NCBI GenBank assembly: GCA_023213395.1
Contig: CM041465.1
Coordinates: forward strand, 212,295,741 to 212,359,740
DNA from: Cycas panzhihuaensis
Lineage: Eukaryota > Cycadophyta
Reading direction: 5' to 3'
Length of the DNA: 64,000 nt
The translations under genes and the position numbers were made by a program. Below are positions 44,520 to 57,889 of the stretch, piece after piece. The stretch's first letter is position 1, and each line of letters opens with the position of its first letter. The notes below the pieces were generated by a model. That model had not been told where the DNA came from. It made no database searches and was given only the letters and a program-made list of their open reading frames with translations.

Positions 44520-45310
44520 TCCCATTGGCCTTCCTTAAGTTTCTTTTACCTAGTAGTCCTTTTTCTTATAGCCCATATTTTTATAATAGGTATATAAACC
44601 ATTATATTTCTTCTTCTTCTCTTTATTGGTACCTTTTTCATGTGAATATTTATCTCTATCTTCATCCTCATTTTTTTGAAATTTTAAGGATATGGCACGA
44701 TTAGTGTTAGTAGAATCCACAAATTCATGATGTCCAAGCATAGCTTTCTCTATAAGAAGGAGCTCCTTTAGCTTTAGAAATGAGGTAAATTATAACATCC
44801 CATCAATAGTATACATGATTTAAAAGGTGTTGTAGGCTACTAGCAACTTAGTCATCATGATTATAAATAGGATTTTATCACTAATCAAATTCTCTTCTAT
44901 TCCCTTTAACTTTTTCCTAATATCAGATAATTTATTCAAATAGGCGTTGATATTGTAGTCATCCTCAATGTAGGAGTTGAATAGTTCACCGAGTAAGATA
45001 ACCAAATAGTTTATCTTCTTCTTTTCAAACATATCACATAGGGTCTTCTAAATGTCATGTGGCATATTCAACTTATAGATGAGTACCCTCTAGTCTAAGC
45101 AAAGTAAGAGCTTTAATAGACTAGTGGCATGAAGCTACTTTCTTTATGTGAGTTTATCTAATTCAACATCAAGCTTCCCTTCTTTTTCAATAGGTGTAGC
45201 CTCATAGGTTAGGCCCCAAAGCTCCTAAACCATAAATATGAGCTCTATGTTAGACTTCCACTCCTTGAAATTGGTGCCATTAAAGATCACTTATGGTAAT
45301 AAGGTTGTTC
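44520..45310 (-). pseudogene. Copia gag of H
   Basis: Minus strand FNGTNFKEWKSNIELIF (N-terminal gag), then frame 45032-44820 YLVILLGELFNSYIEDDYNINAYLNKLSDIRKKLKGIEENLISDKILFIIMM, the UBN2-type capsid, then LYTYYKNMGYKKKDY (near 44560), a zinc knuckle whose cysteines are all Tyr and whose His is Tyr. The exact start is not clear. Confidence 0.75.
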
Positions 45311-46719
45311 TAACATCCATATATATAAATACTCTAAATTTCCTTCCACTTAATTGCCAAACACAATTGTAAGTCTTAATTTTCAATGATTAATACTTTA
45401 TGAAGCCTAAATCACTACTTTGTATAATACTTTATTGAGAATTAGATGTATGTCCCACACATTTTCTGTAAAGAATATGAATTTTAACATCAATCAAAGA
45501 AATAGTATATTAAAATAGACACCTTTAACACTATAAACTTCTTGACAAAAGTGGTAAGATCTTAATGTTGGATGCTGCTTGTTGCTAGGCTAATCTCGAA
45601 GGAAGTAACTCTAAATAAACATAATAAAATACTTTTAAAAGCTAAGTAAAATGCTTTGAAATACCTTAATCAAAGGTTTAAGCTAATTATTAAAAATAGA
45701 ATATTCTATTAATGGCATCACCTTAAAAAATGTTGTGCTACTAATATTTAACCTTCATGACTTTAAAATGTGATTAATATTAACTTTGTATGCCTTCAAA
45801 TTATATTAAAATATTAAAATAATGTATGAATAATATTTGAATATTTATTCTCCATTTTGGCATGAATTATAGAAATGAAAATAATTCTATGCAATTTTCT
45901 TTAACAGTGGTGGTATTGTATGATTAATTAATCAACCTGTGTACCTTTAATTTATATTGAATGATTGTAATATTTATCATAGATGATATATATGCATTAA
46001 TATTAAGACACAATTCATTCTCATATGATGGCAACTCATTAATTTATCATGTAAATAGTGGCTAATTAAATCACATTGAATTTCAATGTTATTGATCTAT
46101 AACATTAAAGATTTGATATATATTATTAAAATATTTCAATTTGATCATTGTGATGATTTAAACGGATCACGGCTACCACATGAGGTTATAGGGCTATGCA
46201 TAAATTTTAGATCCTTCCAAATAGCCTTAAATGTTAATACAATCAAATTTTAATCATATACAGATTATTCAAAGGCTTTTATCTATTATTATCTCTTTAG
46301 AACATGATCAAACGAAGGCAGGCTCTTTCTTAAACTCACCCAGTTCTAAATGTTATCAAAATTTAATTTAATAGCTCTTAGTACTGCCTATTCTCTATTA
46401 TATAGCTTCAATTTGAAGCCCAACATAATTGATTGGTGCCCAACATCTTTAAACCTTGCTTAATATTATTTGAAGGTACCTAATTTGAGCCCAATGTCAT
46501 TTTATAACTTCAATTGATGCCTAATTTCATTGTATAACTTCCATTATTGGTGCCACAAGTATATAATATGCCTAATATATTTTGGCAACTCCAGATGGCC
46601 TCTTTTCTTAGTGTCAACCCTATTTATGGATCTCTAATCTTTAAATTTGACCAATGAGTGATAAACTCACTCATTTCTAATCTTATATCTGAGTTCTAAC
46701 ATTATTCTTTACTTCTTTA
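45311..46719 (-). other. Leader of element H
   Basis: 1.4 kb AT-rich, no coding frame. Around 46380-46560 there are several loose repeats of GCC(C/T)AA(C/T)AT and TTTATAACTTCA. Their significance is unclear. Confidence 0.5.
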
Positions 46720-46732
46720 AACTATGATACCA
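46720..46732 (-). other. Primer-binding site of element H
   Basis: Reverse complement TGGTATCATAGTT, close to TGGTATCAGAGC, adjoining the right LTR. Confidence 0.75.
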
Positions 46733-47172
46733 TGCTAAGGTTTGTGTATATACAAGCTATAAGTCAGTTGTTAAGCTAACCAAAGGTAGGAACTATTACA
46801 TGTTATGAACATGCACAAGGAGACTTAAACATCAAATTTATCATGGGGAACTCTTAAGAGAGAAAACCCACCAACACAATATGTATTATACTAAAATATT
46901 AGTATAACAACACATTATTCAATGATGAGATGGAATATAAGTAGATATGATGAGATCATATTAATTTGAGTTGATTGATCAAAATACCAAGGGGGTACGT
47001 ATAAATATACCCTAAAATGGTGTCGTAACCCTTTATGTATAGACATGTTTCTTCATCATACCTATTCATATAAGGACACATCTCTCTGTGGTACCTACTT
47101 ATGATAACTATCCCCTAATGAAGTATTAAGTGTATAGCTAACCTAAATTAACTATTGCTAATAATTCCAACA
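46733..47172 (-). repeat. 5' LTR of copia element H
   Basis: 440 bp, partner of 42362-42791; ends AATTCCAACA on this strand. Confidence 0.85.
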
Positions 47173-47835
47173 CACTATAATATGGACTATGAATTAGAAT
47201 AAAGGGGATTATGATATTAAAAAGTTGAATTTCCTTCTATCAAATGTTAAAGGGACCATGTAAAATCTAAAAGGAGTCTAATAAAGACTTGGACCACTTG
47301 TAATAGAAGTAAGGACATAAAAATTTTAAGTAAATAAAGATTTAAAGAGAAGCTATAAATTAACAATTTCTAGACTATAACTATTTTTTAGATTATAAGT
47401 TAACTCAAGATATAAAAAGAAATATAAGGGACATGTATTATAATTAATATTATATAGATGAATGGCAATTGCATTCATTAAGATATTTATTATATTACAA
47501 TAATATCAATCCCTTCATTAAATCTAAAAGCATATATAAAATTAAGTTTGCTTTTTAGTCTTTATTCAATTATATGATAAGTTTGGTTATCTTATTTTTA
47601 TTTATTATAAAGCATATTGAAATCTAAATGCAAGCTTCTAAAATCATGGTAAATTTAAATAACATACATTTATTTTTATTACAAGTATAATATAAGATCT
47701 TCATGCATATTATTTATATACTAGATTATTACATATTACCTTTTATTTCTATTAGACTTAAAATTCAAATACAAAATATTGATATAATTACAATATTATA
47801 ATTAACATTCATACACCACCTTTAAATGTTTAATA
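47173..47835. other. AT-rich spacer between H and I
   Basis: No frame, repeat or RNA gene recognised. The last five bases, TAATA (47831-47835), are the left target-site duplication of I. Confidence 0.55.
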
Positions 47836-48134
47836 TGAAATGAGTGGATCTATCCTTCATCTCTATGCACTATACATAAAAGTAAATATGGGAGCAAGAG
47901 AGACTTGAGAGAAAAATAGTAGCTCTCACAAAATGAGGAGGTAAGAATGAACCTCCTCCATTGAGCTTTTACTTTTATATTGAGAGAGGAAGCATTAGAG
48001 TTAGGTGAAATGAAATTACATATAATTCATATGAAAGTGTATTTCACTTAAGTGATCTAATTTGAAGTTTACTTAAGACCCTTTTTTAGGAATACACAAC
48101 TAATGTAATGACCTTGTGCCATTAACCTATTTCA
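47836..48134 (-). repeat. 3' LTR of copia element I
   Basis: 299 bp, partner of 54968-55265 and clearly homologous to the LTRs of B in opposite orientation. Preceded by TAATA, which recurs at 55266-55270. The polypurine tract CCATTAAGGAGGAGA (minus strand) lies at 48136-48150. Confidence 0.9.
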
Positions 48135-48599
48135 ATCTCCTCCTTAATGGTAGAAGGTCATTTCATCCTATTTTATTCTATCTTATGAGGTCTTCATTTG
48201 AGCCTCTTACAAAGCAAACTACGATGATACTTTTGTGAAAAACCCTCATGGGGAAGAAAACCCATGTATTTTTTAATCTACTAACCTGGCTCAAGCAACT
48301 CTTTAAATGAAGCTAAATAGCCAATTAGTATAATGAATTTTGTAGTTGAAATATACTGAGTCTCCATATACCTTTTGGTCATCCCCTATGTATTTTTGGG
48401 TTTTCACAGGTTTTGATTTTCTAAAAGGATATAACCCTTATCCTTTCACAACCAGAAGGGGTTTTCATGAATGGGATAGAGTAGAGACTTACTCTTGTCC
48501 TTTCATACCCACAAGGGGTTTTCACAAATAAGATAGAATATGATAGTCCTATTATAATCTCCTTTAATTAGTTAGAGATTGAGGCCCTAAGGCCAAGTT

Positions 48600-49290
48600 T
48601 CCTTTATAACTATTCAAACTTCACCCTTTCTAGTGGTTTGGTAAAGATATTAGCCACTTGATCTACTATGGGACAATACTCTAATTGAATTATGACATCA
48701 TGAACTAGTCCTCTAATCCTATGGACTTTCATACTTATATATTTGGTATGATCATGAAATATAAGATTCTTAGCATTTGGATTATAGACTGATTATCCAT
48801 AGATAAGATAGTAGAGCTTGTTTGGGTGAAATTCTATATATTCAATAATTTTCTATGCCATATCATCTCCCTACTTATCTCGTATGGCATATATTCATTG
48901 ACTTGAGTTGAATTTGTAACTATCTTCTTCCATATGGATCTCCATGATATTGGTGTTGTTCCAAGAAATATTACATACCTAGATGTGGATCTTCCTGTGT
49001 CTTTATCTTTGATAAAGTCTAAGTCTGTATATATATAAAGTTTAAATTCTGTATTAGGTTTATATAGTAGACCATATTTACTAGTCATCTTTAAGTTTCT
49101 CAACACTTATACTATAGCCTACCAATGATTCTACTTAGGATTTGTTATGAATCTTACAAGAATATTGATAGAGTGTGAAATATCTAGCCTTGCATTGGTA
49201 GTATAAATGAGACTACCTATAAGTTTCTTATAGAGTATTGCGTTCACCTCCCTAGTGTCGCCATCAAATGAGAGTTTAACATTAGTTTCC
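48600..49290 (-). pseudogene. RNase H and pol end of I
   Basis: Minus frame 49106-48834 reads YGLLYKPNTEFKLYIYTDLDFIKDKDTGRSTSRYVIFLGTTPISWRS, with first catalytic Asp, then NEYMPYEISREMIWHRKLLNI. It aligns with B. Stops follow. Confidence 0.85.
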
Positions 49291-50100
49291 ATAGGTATAG
49301 CCAATGGTTGAGTATCTTTCAACTAAAACTTTGTCAAAAGATCGTTGATATATTTCTCTTAGGAAAGAAAGATTTTACCATTTCTTGAGTTACTTTAATT
49401 CCCAAGTAATATTTCATCAACCAGAGGTCAAACAATTTAAAAGTTTTAGTAAGGTCCTTCTTCAGCTAGTTGATCACCTATTCACTATTCCCCGTTATTA
49501 GCATATCATCCACAAAGATTAAGAGGTAAGTAACTTTGTCATTGTTGCACTTAATGAATAGTGTTGCATCAATATCTTAATAATATAAATCTCATATCCA
49601 AGTTTCTTTATTCTTTCAGATAACTTGGTAAACCAAGGAGCTTATTTTAGGTTGTACAAGGACTTCCTAAGCCTATAAACCTTATGCTCGTGACTGACAA
49701 TCTCATATCCTTCTAATTGAGCCATATAAATTTATTTTATAAGGTCCCCATTGAGAAATGTGGTCTTAACATCGAGCTAATGGATTTTCCAACCCTATTG
49801 AGCAGTCAAGGTTGTAAAAGTTTTGACTATAGGCCACTTAGTTATAGGAGTAAAGATTTCAGTGTAGTTGATACATTCCCTTTACGTGAATCTTTTTGAT
49901 ACCAATCTTGCCTTGTGTTTTTGTAAGGTGCCATCTAATCTACACTTATTTTTGAACATCCATTTATTTTAAACTACCTTTCTTTTAAGTGGTAGATTAA
50001 TAAGCTCCCATGTACCATTCTTGATAAGAGATTGGAACTCTTCATTCATGGTATTTTTCTAAGTTGCATGCTTTCTAACTTCTTGGTACGTTAGAGGCTC
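49291..50100 (-). pseudogene. Reverse transcriptase of I
   Basis: Minus strand shows the active-site FVDD (49505-49516) with both Asp, the polymerase end AIPMETNVKLSFDGDTREVNAILYKKLIGSLIYTTNARLDISHSI (49322-49131), and an N-terminal part with GSLINLPLK-type sequence. Stops are frequent. Same family as A and B. Confidence 0.85.
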
Positions 50101-50599
50101 TTCATTGAGAGAAAGATATAGTTCTATTGGTTCAAGCTCAATAGAAAGTGATTCATACATCCTTACTCTATGGGCACTTTCAGTACTAGTTTTGCCTATC
50201 TCATCTAGTCATATGTCCATGCGTAGCTGGTAGACTTCACGAAAACCTCAAGTTGGAAATGAAATTTTTATTTTTGCAACCTTTTTATCTTTATTTTGAT
50301 CCTAAAAAGGATCATATTAAATGTTTTGTATGGAGGAAGTTGATGATATTAAAGAAGATAAGTCAGCCACTAATGTTAGAGAAGGTGGTTCTTCTGCTAT
50401 GGATTTACCTTTATTAACTTAACTATTCTCAAATGATGGTGCTAGATGTGCATACATTGACTATGAGTCATATCTTGTATCCTCCAGGGCTCTATTATTA
50501 GATTCTAAGATTTTGAATAATTATTGAGCATCTCCCCCACTAAATTTTAGAATCTAGACATCAAATTTAGTAGCATCGTTAAATTAATATGAAGGCATC

Positions 50600-51510
50600 T
50601 TAGAGTCAAGTCTAAGCAATTGACTTTTAGTCTCTACAAATATAACACTAATGATGATGATTTTTTACTGTGAAAGTAGAAAAAACTTGTACACCTTTTT
50701 TTCCATAGGGTATCTAACAAATATGCCTTTAAGGGCTCTATCCTAGACCTTGTTTCTATGTTCCTCCAATATATGAGCATGACAAGTATAGCCAAAAATT
50801 CTAAAGTGGAAAATATAAGGGATTTATCTATACTACATTTCATATAGAGAGGGGTCGAGCTTGGAGGGACTAATAGTATTGATGTAATACACAATAATCT
50901 AGATAACCTCAGCCCAAAGATAGGTAGGGATATTCTTATATACCAACATAGCATGAGCCATGTTCATGATAGTCTTATTTATGTGCTTAGCAACTCTATT
51001 ATGTTAAGGTGTACCTACAATAGTGGTTTAATATTTGGTCCCATGGTGGCATAAGTACAATCTAAACTCATTAGAGGTGTACTCACCACCATTATCAGTC
51101 ATGAGTATCTTGATCTTAAATCCTAATTCATGCTCCATGTGAGTATTGAAAGCTTAAAACATGGAAAAAACTTCATCTTTCTTTATAAGAAAAGCAACCC
51201 ATAATTTCTTAGTAAAATCATCAATGAAAGTAATATAGTACCACTTTTGTTTGAGAGAAGGAATACACATAGGACTACATATATTTGAGTATATAATCTA
51301 TAAAGGTTGACTAGATGTCTACTGACTATAAGAAAAAGGTTCTCTTTGAGATTTGATAATGATACATGCTTCATATTTGAAGGGCTTAGAGGAGAGCCTA
51401 GGCATACCAGGAAGAATGACATATAGTTTTCTTAAACGATTAATTTTGATATGGCCCATATGAGTATGGCATAGGGCCTCTTGGGATAACTTTTGAGGAG
51501 TCAAAGAGTT
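50600..51510 (-). pseudogene. Pre-integrase domain and integrase of I
   Basis: Minus strand LCHTHMGHIKINRLRKLYVILPG (from 51480) is the zinc region. The core has DNGGEYTS and NRVAKHINKTIMNM; Lys (50986-50988) replaces the catalytic Glu as in A and B. Later parts align with B in a frame other than the longest open one. Heavily mutated. Confidence 0.8.
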
Positions 51511-52090
51511 TGATTATTTGCAATTACACTTAGATCAAATCTATAAGAGACAAGGGTGGATAAGGAGAGAAAGTTCTACTTTAGAGCAGGAATATATAAA
51601 ACATCAATAAGGGTAAAATCTATAAGGCCTAAGAGTTTTAGGAAAATGGTTCCAAGTCCTTTGACTAGCTAAGATGATTTGTTAGCCATGTGTACAACAC
51701 CATAAACTTCAAAGTCAAAATCCTAAAAGAATTGATGATGGCAAGTCATATATTATGTTGCTCTAGTATCCATGATCTAAGATGAAGTATTTGAGGTGGC
51801 ACTATTGGTAATTCAAAGTGGTGAAGGAAAAAGTAAATAAGAATAACCACAATGAGCCTTAATATACTTAGTGGATCTATTAATAATATTTGATGAAGTG
51901 GCTCTAATTCTTTAAAGGTGTGCATGAGTAAATTGCATTCCACCAAAAGCATCTTCGAAAGAAGTATCATCAATATTATATGTACCATGGTATTGTTGAT
52001 AGCTTGATAGTTTGTTGGTGGTAGTTCTATAATTTTTGGCATAGTGTCCTTTTCTATGATACCTTTGGCACATAATTATTTGATTTCCAG
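51511..52090 (-). pseudogene. Zinc knuckle and protease of I
   Basis: CQRYHRKGHYAKNY (near 52050) is the CX2CX4HX4C knuckle with two Cys now Tyr. The protease reads WIMDTRAT.YMTCHH (near 51770, DTGA now DTRA) and DVLYIPALK. Aligns with B. Confidence 0.8.
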
Positions 52091-52983
52091 TCCCATAAGA
52101 AGTATTTGGCTGACTAGATTATCTTTAATTACTAGATCTAGGTCTAGGTTGATTATTTTGGTCTTGGCCTTGAGACTTTTTTTATAGGTGTTGAGGAGCC
52201 TAATGACCATGAGGACATTATCCTTATTATCTACTTCCACCTCTTTTGTAGGAATTACCACCTTTGTGAGAGGATTAACCTTGATTTTTAGTATAAAAAA
52301 TATCTTCCACTTCAAAAGCAACATCAATTAGATCTAATATAGTGGCAAAGTTAGCATTGAAGGTCTTATCAAATTCAATGAACTCATTAGTAAGAGCCTC
52401 AAAGTTTAGGGTCTTCAAAGTGCCACTAGATTGAAGACTTCCTAGTAGATTTTTATAATTTAGGATATCAAGACAACTAAATTAAGAAAGCCCATATAAT
52501 GCATTGAGTCTTAAAGTCTTTATTGATGGATCACTTGATGGGATGAAGGAGATTGATTATCTCACTTACCTGTCCTTTCTATATTTTTAATTTGTTCATT
52601 TTCAACATTAAGTGAATAAATTCCAAGTCTGATTTAGTGTCAAAGTTCTTCTTAAGAACTTTAAGAAATTTCCATGCTATATCATGTATAGTTTCATCAA
52701 TGAGGTTATGTAGGAAATAATCAATGACAAGAAGTATCCTTGTATAGATTTTATCATCATTAAGTTCCCATTAGCATTTGCCTACAGCATCAACGGGAGG
52801 AGTTAGAGGAGTTCCTCTAGAGGTAGGTGTGGTAGCAGTGGCAGTAACAATTGGTATAAGTTATAGGTGATCTCTCTAAAGACCTTTATACTTTGTGGTA
52901 TTTCTAACACTACTAAATCATATATCTCAATTTTCTTTCCATTTAAAAATATAGTTTATATTTTATTTGAACTATGAAGATAT
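52091..52983 (-). pseudogene. Copia gag of I
   Basis: Aligns with B gag from the start codon onward, but the ATG is now ATA (52983-52981) and the frame has stops at once. Recognisable parts include NLIDETIHDIAWKFLKVLKKNFDTKSDLEF and the region antisense to 52330-52420, corresponding to EFDKTF in B. Confidence 0.8.
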
Positions 52984-54953
52984 AGTACCTTTTAAGAAGG
53001 GAAGAAATGAATAAGGGACTTATGAAAGTGATGGCAATAAATGACCAATCACTATTTATAAATGGGAGATGTAATAAAGTAGTGTAGGAGAAGGAGGAAA
53101 AAAGAAGTGAGAATGGTTGCTCAAAGATGAAGGAAGCAACTTAGAGAAAAGTCACTAACACTTATGATAAATATTAAAATGACTTAACAAGAATATAAGA
53201 AGCACTATGATAAAAATTGGGCACTAACACTTGTGGCAAATATTAACCTAATACAATGAAAATATGAGAAGCATTATGCTTATGATTATACTATGGATCA
53301 CTTTTTATAAATAAGTAAGTGATTAATATACAAAATTGTAGGCCAATATGGAAGTTGATATCATTAGGTATACACAATTTAAAACTTAAATATAAGATGT
53401 ATAATCAACCCAATCACCTTTAACTTGTATCCAACATATAGTTGAGGTTATTGAAGGGATGCCTAGGCTTCTAGTAGAATTAAGTTGGCCTTCTCCCGTG
53501 ATCCCTATAATTGTGTTTGGTGATGAAATCCATGTCATAATAGAGCTTAGGTACTCTTAATCCTCACCTAGTTCACTAATGAATAGCTATATATCTCCTC
53601 CAAAGAGTGGTACATACATACCCATGGCTATGATAGATATTAGATTATGCATATTTTAATCTTGTATTAAAGTTTTAGTTTTCTCAGTTAGTTATCAGGA
53701 TGATCCATGATTAAGTCACAATGGTATGGCTAACCAAACCTCACCAATATTTTAGTTCAAACTAGTCCCAATTTGAAACCCACTCCTCCTTTATGGCATG
53801 ATATTCTACCAACTAAGGTATCTTAACCTTGGCAGGTATGTGAATAGGTACAAGATAGTAAAAAATAATATACATAATACATTCCTTTTAGGGAGAGTGA
53901 AAAGATTAATGAAATTGTATCAAATATATATAACTGAAAATAAAGTGCTTTTAGAGTTATTACTTGGAGTGTTGAAATAAAATATTAAGAAGTGAGGTGA
54001 GGACATTAAATATTACTCTAATCTAGGTGTTTTCCACTCACTTTTATAATAGGCTTTAAAACCTTAGAAAAGGAAGAAATTTTCTTCATCTTTTTTTTTT
54101 TATACAAAAAAGTAGTCTTCACTAAAATAGCAATAGCTTTCTCCCATGATAAAAAAAATAAGTATCAATTTTTATGATACAAACTAAACTCATATCGTAT
54201 TATTAGGAAGTAGAATCAAGCCAAAATAAGTTTTGTAACATTTTTTGCAACCCTACAAAGTGGATTAAATATATTTTTTCAAAATTCTTGTTAAAAATAA
54301 CTACTATTTACTTAAATAGTAATTACTTTCTTATACGATAATGAAATTAAGTGTCAATTTTTAGGCTAAAAACTAGATTAAGAGCTGCATCTTTAGCAAT
54401 TAGAATTTGGTCAATTAAAGCTCTATAGAATTTTTGGTAGACCTGTGAAGTTCATTAAGTAGATTTTATTTCTATAGAAAATCTAGTTAATAAATATCTC
54501 ATCAACACATGATACCATATAAAATTTCTATCATTTTTTAATCACCAAGATCCTAATATGGGTAAGGTGAAAGCATACAATGATGGATATTTTAAATGAC
54601 TCTAAATTCTTAAAATAAGCAGGAAAAACCTACCCTTACAAATATTCTTCTAAATACTAAAAAATAATTGGTAGCATTTCCTCTTGTTAAATGGATAAAA
54701 AGAGGGGAAAGAAAAGAAGAATGAAATATGTATAAATAGCTACCAAAGGATTGAAATCCTTAGGCCTTATAACTCCTTATATTGTGCTTCCAAAGCTACA
54801 AAAAAGAAAGGAAAATCAAGTAATACTAATATGCTATGATAAAAACTTAAAAATATTTCCAAATCTACTTTTATAATCTCCTTCATCACATGGGTTGTGG
54901 GGGAGAAGTGATGGCTCTATTACAAGTGCAAGTGAGGAATATGAAGGAAGCAA
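52984..54953 (-). other. Leader of element I
   Basis: 2.0 kb, homologous to the B leader, including the two tandem units (about 54470-54110) and the conserved block (about 53850-53390). Confidence 0.75.
53390..53850 (-). other. Conserved leader block, copy in I
   Basis: The element-sense frame reads LFISELGED.EYLSSIMTWISSP...GEGQLNSTRSLGIPS, close to B with one stop. The other strand reads MPRLLVELSWPSPVIPIIVF from about 53460, close to the antisense frame of B. Confidence 0.55.
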
Positions 54954-54965
54954 GCTTTGATGCCA
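54954..54965 (-). other. Primer-binding site of element I
   Basis: Reverse complement TGGCATCAAAGC, two transitions from TGGTATCAGAGC. Confidence 0.8.
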
Positions 54966-54967
54966 TA

Positions 54968-55265
54968 TGAAAGAAGTGGATATATCCTTTATCTCTATGC
55001 ACTATACACAAAGACAAACATGGAAGCAAGAGAGACTTGAGAGAAAATGAGTAGCTCTCATAAAATGGGGAGGTAAGAATGAGCCTCCTCCATTGAGATT
55101 TTACTTTTATATTGAGAGATATAGCATTAAATTTAAGTGAAATGAAATTATACATAATGCATATAAAATTATATTTCACTTAAGTGGTCTAATTTAAAGT
55201 TCACTTAAGACCCTTTTTAGGAATAATCAACTAATGTAATGGCCTTATAACATTAATCTGTTTTA
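54968..55265 (-). repeat. 5' LTR of copia element I
   Basis: 298 bp, partner of 47836-48134. TATA box on the minus strand at 55104-55111 (TATAAAAG). Followed by TAATA (55266-55270), the right target-site duplication. Confidence 0.9.
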
Positions 55266-55270
55266 TAATA

Positions 55271-55855
55271 TTTATATAAATAATATTATATCAAATATAT
55301 AAATAACATTAAACTATCAAGCAAATCTAAAACTAGTGATAAATTTGTGTTCTCTCTGTTACCTCAATTTTAGTCTCTTTGCTTAAAATCTAGAAATATT
55401 AGCTATAATTTCTTTTCTCACACTCTAGATGTATATTTATTACTTGTTATTTACCTAACATTGTATTTGATTGCCTGCATTTATATGGAATTTGCCTTAT
55501 CATATATTTGAATGAGAATTTATTTAGTTTACCTATGCATAATTGTATTTTTCATAATGATTATGTTTTTAATAATGTAGTATGTTGTGAAGGTATAGCA
55601 AATATTAATCAACGCTTCTAACAATCACTATTTCTTTCATTGTGATATTTTTCTTTATTATTTTCACTCATATTTATCTTATTTTATAATTTTCACCTTT
55701 ATTTTGAACGTAAGTATCTCTCTTGCATAGATTTTTATATAGATCTCTTCAAATAAATATGAATTGAGTGCTTGTAGATGAAAAGTAGGTACCATATGAG
55801 GAAGTTAAGCCCTTTTTACATATTTATCTGTTTTCATTAACCTAGTCTCATAATT
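55271..55855. other. AT-rich spacer between I and L
   Basis: No frame, RNA gene or repeat recognised. Confidence 0.55.
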
Positions 55856-55860
55856 CCTAA
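55856..55860. repeat. Target-site duplication of element L, left
   Basis: CCTAA, one transition from CCCAA at 62159-62163. Confidence 0.6.
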
Positions 55861-56657
55861 TGATCTAAATTAGATCCTTTTAAATTCTTATTTCCCTTCA
55901 AAAAGAGTGTAAATACTTATGGATGAAGTCTCACAAGTATTTTTAGTACTTAATAAGTGAAAAAATAGAATTTTGTACTCTTAAAAATGACAAAAGAAAT
56001 GTATTACAAGGTATGACTAGGTGCGACCAAGGTATGACCAAGTATGACCAAATGTAATTAGACTATGACCAATGGAAATAAAAGTGATCTGATGATCATG
56101 AAACTTACTTAGAATAGTCATACACCTGTCACCTACATAATGAGAGAAAAAAATAGCTCATTTAATTGATTTTTCATTAGTTATGAATACAAGAAAAGTA
56201 TGATAAGAAAAAGATATAAAAATAGAAAAGAGAGAGATGAAAGTTAAATGGGAAAGGAAAGGAGTATAAAAATTGCCTAGATCTATTCATGAGGGTAAGA
56301 AGGAGAGCCCAAATATTCAAACGCAGTTAGGGAGAGGAAAAGGATAGCTGTAGCAATCCAAGAGAGATGCCCAAGCCTTAAATCATCCCAAAAGTGAGTT
56401 ATAACTGAATGGAGGGAAAAATCCTCATACAAAGATTACTAGAAAATATTCTAGAGAGGATAAAGCAGCCAAGAAAAAGCCCAAAACTCTTCTATCCATC
56501 CTAAGGATATTGTAGAAATCAAGAAAATACTCAATAAAGTGTAAATAAATATATTATTTAAAGAATATTTTAAATGTAAAATATAGATATTATGTAATAT
56601 TGAATCTAAGCTGTTTCAATTGGATTAAGTTGTTACTTTTCCATTTAATTCAAATTA
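55861..56657 (+). repeat. 5' LTR of gypsy element L
   Basis: 797 bp, starting TGATCTAAATTAGATCC, direct repeat of 61337-62158. It contains a run of imperfect decamers around GGTATGACCA (about 56009-56072). The original terminal CA has become TA. Confidence 0.9.
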
Positions 56658-56664
56658 ATATTTT

Positions 56665-56676
56665 TAGTATCATAGC
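56665..56676 (+). other. Primer-binding site of element L
   Basis: TAGTATCATAGC, two differences from TGGTATCAGAGC. Confidence 0.75.
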
Positions 56677-56822
56677 ATGGTTTTTAACCCTTAGGAGTTG
56701 GGGAAAAAAAATTCACCATGTTGTTGTGTTAAAAAGATTTTATAAAAACTATATTTTAATATTAAGTGATTGGAGAGTATTTGACTAAACCTCTTGAAAG
56801 GGAACATAGTCAACAAAGGAAG

Positions 56823-57880
56823 ATGGCTAATCTAGAGTAAGATATAGAGAAAATATTCTTAAGGATAGAGTATAATCTTGAAAGATTGACTTAACTTATA
56901 TCTCAGTAGAGTACCTCCTCTTTCATAGCCAAAGGTAAGAAGAAAGAAGAAGATGAACTCATAAAAGAGGAGAAAACTGAAGGTACCTAAGAAGGGCCTA
57001 TAGATTACTAGTAAGATAAGGAGGAAAGAGATGAAAATCCATCTTTGGAGAAGCCTATAACAACACATTTATTCAAGCTTAAGGTAAAGTTAGAATTACC
57101 CATCTATGGTGGAACTCTAGGTACTAAGAAGTTGGATAATTGGCTAGACTAATTAGAGACATATTTCTCAATATATGGGTATAAGAACTAGTAGAGGATT
57201 ACTTTTGCTAGGCTAAAACTCTCCAACTATGTATTGGTCTAGTGGAATGCACATCTTAAATCCTATGATGTGGCTAAGATAATATGGTATCAATTTAAAT
57301 CCCTTATCAAGAAGCAATTTTATCCTATTAGGCATGAAGAGCAATAGTCAATTAAATGGCAATACTATAGATAAGAAAGAGGCCAAAATGTCCAAGATTA
57401 TACAACAAAATTTTAGAAGTAAGCTATTGTGTTAGGAATTTTATTACTTGGCAAAGATATGATGTTGAAATATATTGGACGTCTATACCAACATATTCAA
57501 TACGAACTCTAACTATTTGAAGTAAAACTTTTGATGAGGCTAGAAAGAAAGCAATTATTATTGAGAAGAGGAACAAGAAGATCTATGCAAAGAGGAAAAG
57601 GTCTATATCTCAAGAAGATAGTAATAAATCTATATAAGAAAAGAAGCTTTCAGGAAAAGCAAGATAGTAACTATTTAGGGGTTTTAGCAACAAGAAGCAA
57701 GCCAATACTACTTAAATCAAAGTTTTTTACCTGCGTTATAAGCAAGCAAGACATAACATAGAAGATTATTGGTTTTTACATTCAGAGAAGTAACCCAAAA
57801 ATAAGGGAAAAGGTAAAGCTTAAATTGAAAGCAAAGCTTTACTCAATACTATAGGAGAAGAAGATATTTATGGTATTGAA
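56823..57880 (+). pseudogene. Gypsy gag and zinc knuckle of L
   Basis: The ATG at 56823 gives MANLE then stop. The capsid reads KVKLELPIYGGTLGTKKLDNWLD.LETYFSIYGYKN...RITFARLKLSNYVLVWWNAHLKSYDVAKIIWYQFKSLIKKQFYPIRHEEQ, the standard plant gypsy gag (P.Y.G..D...L..W....E.YF). Near 57730 YLRYKQARHNIEDYWFLH is the former CX2CX4HX4C knuckle with Cys lost. Stops are scattered. Confidence 0.8.
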
Positions 57881-57889
57881 AGAGCTAAT

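Noticed and set aside
42362-47172. Target-site duplication for element H
   Set aside because: ATTCT and CACTA differ; the outer ends may have been altered after insertion.
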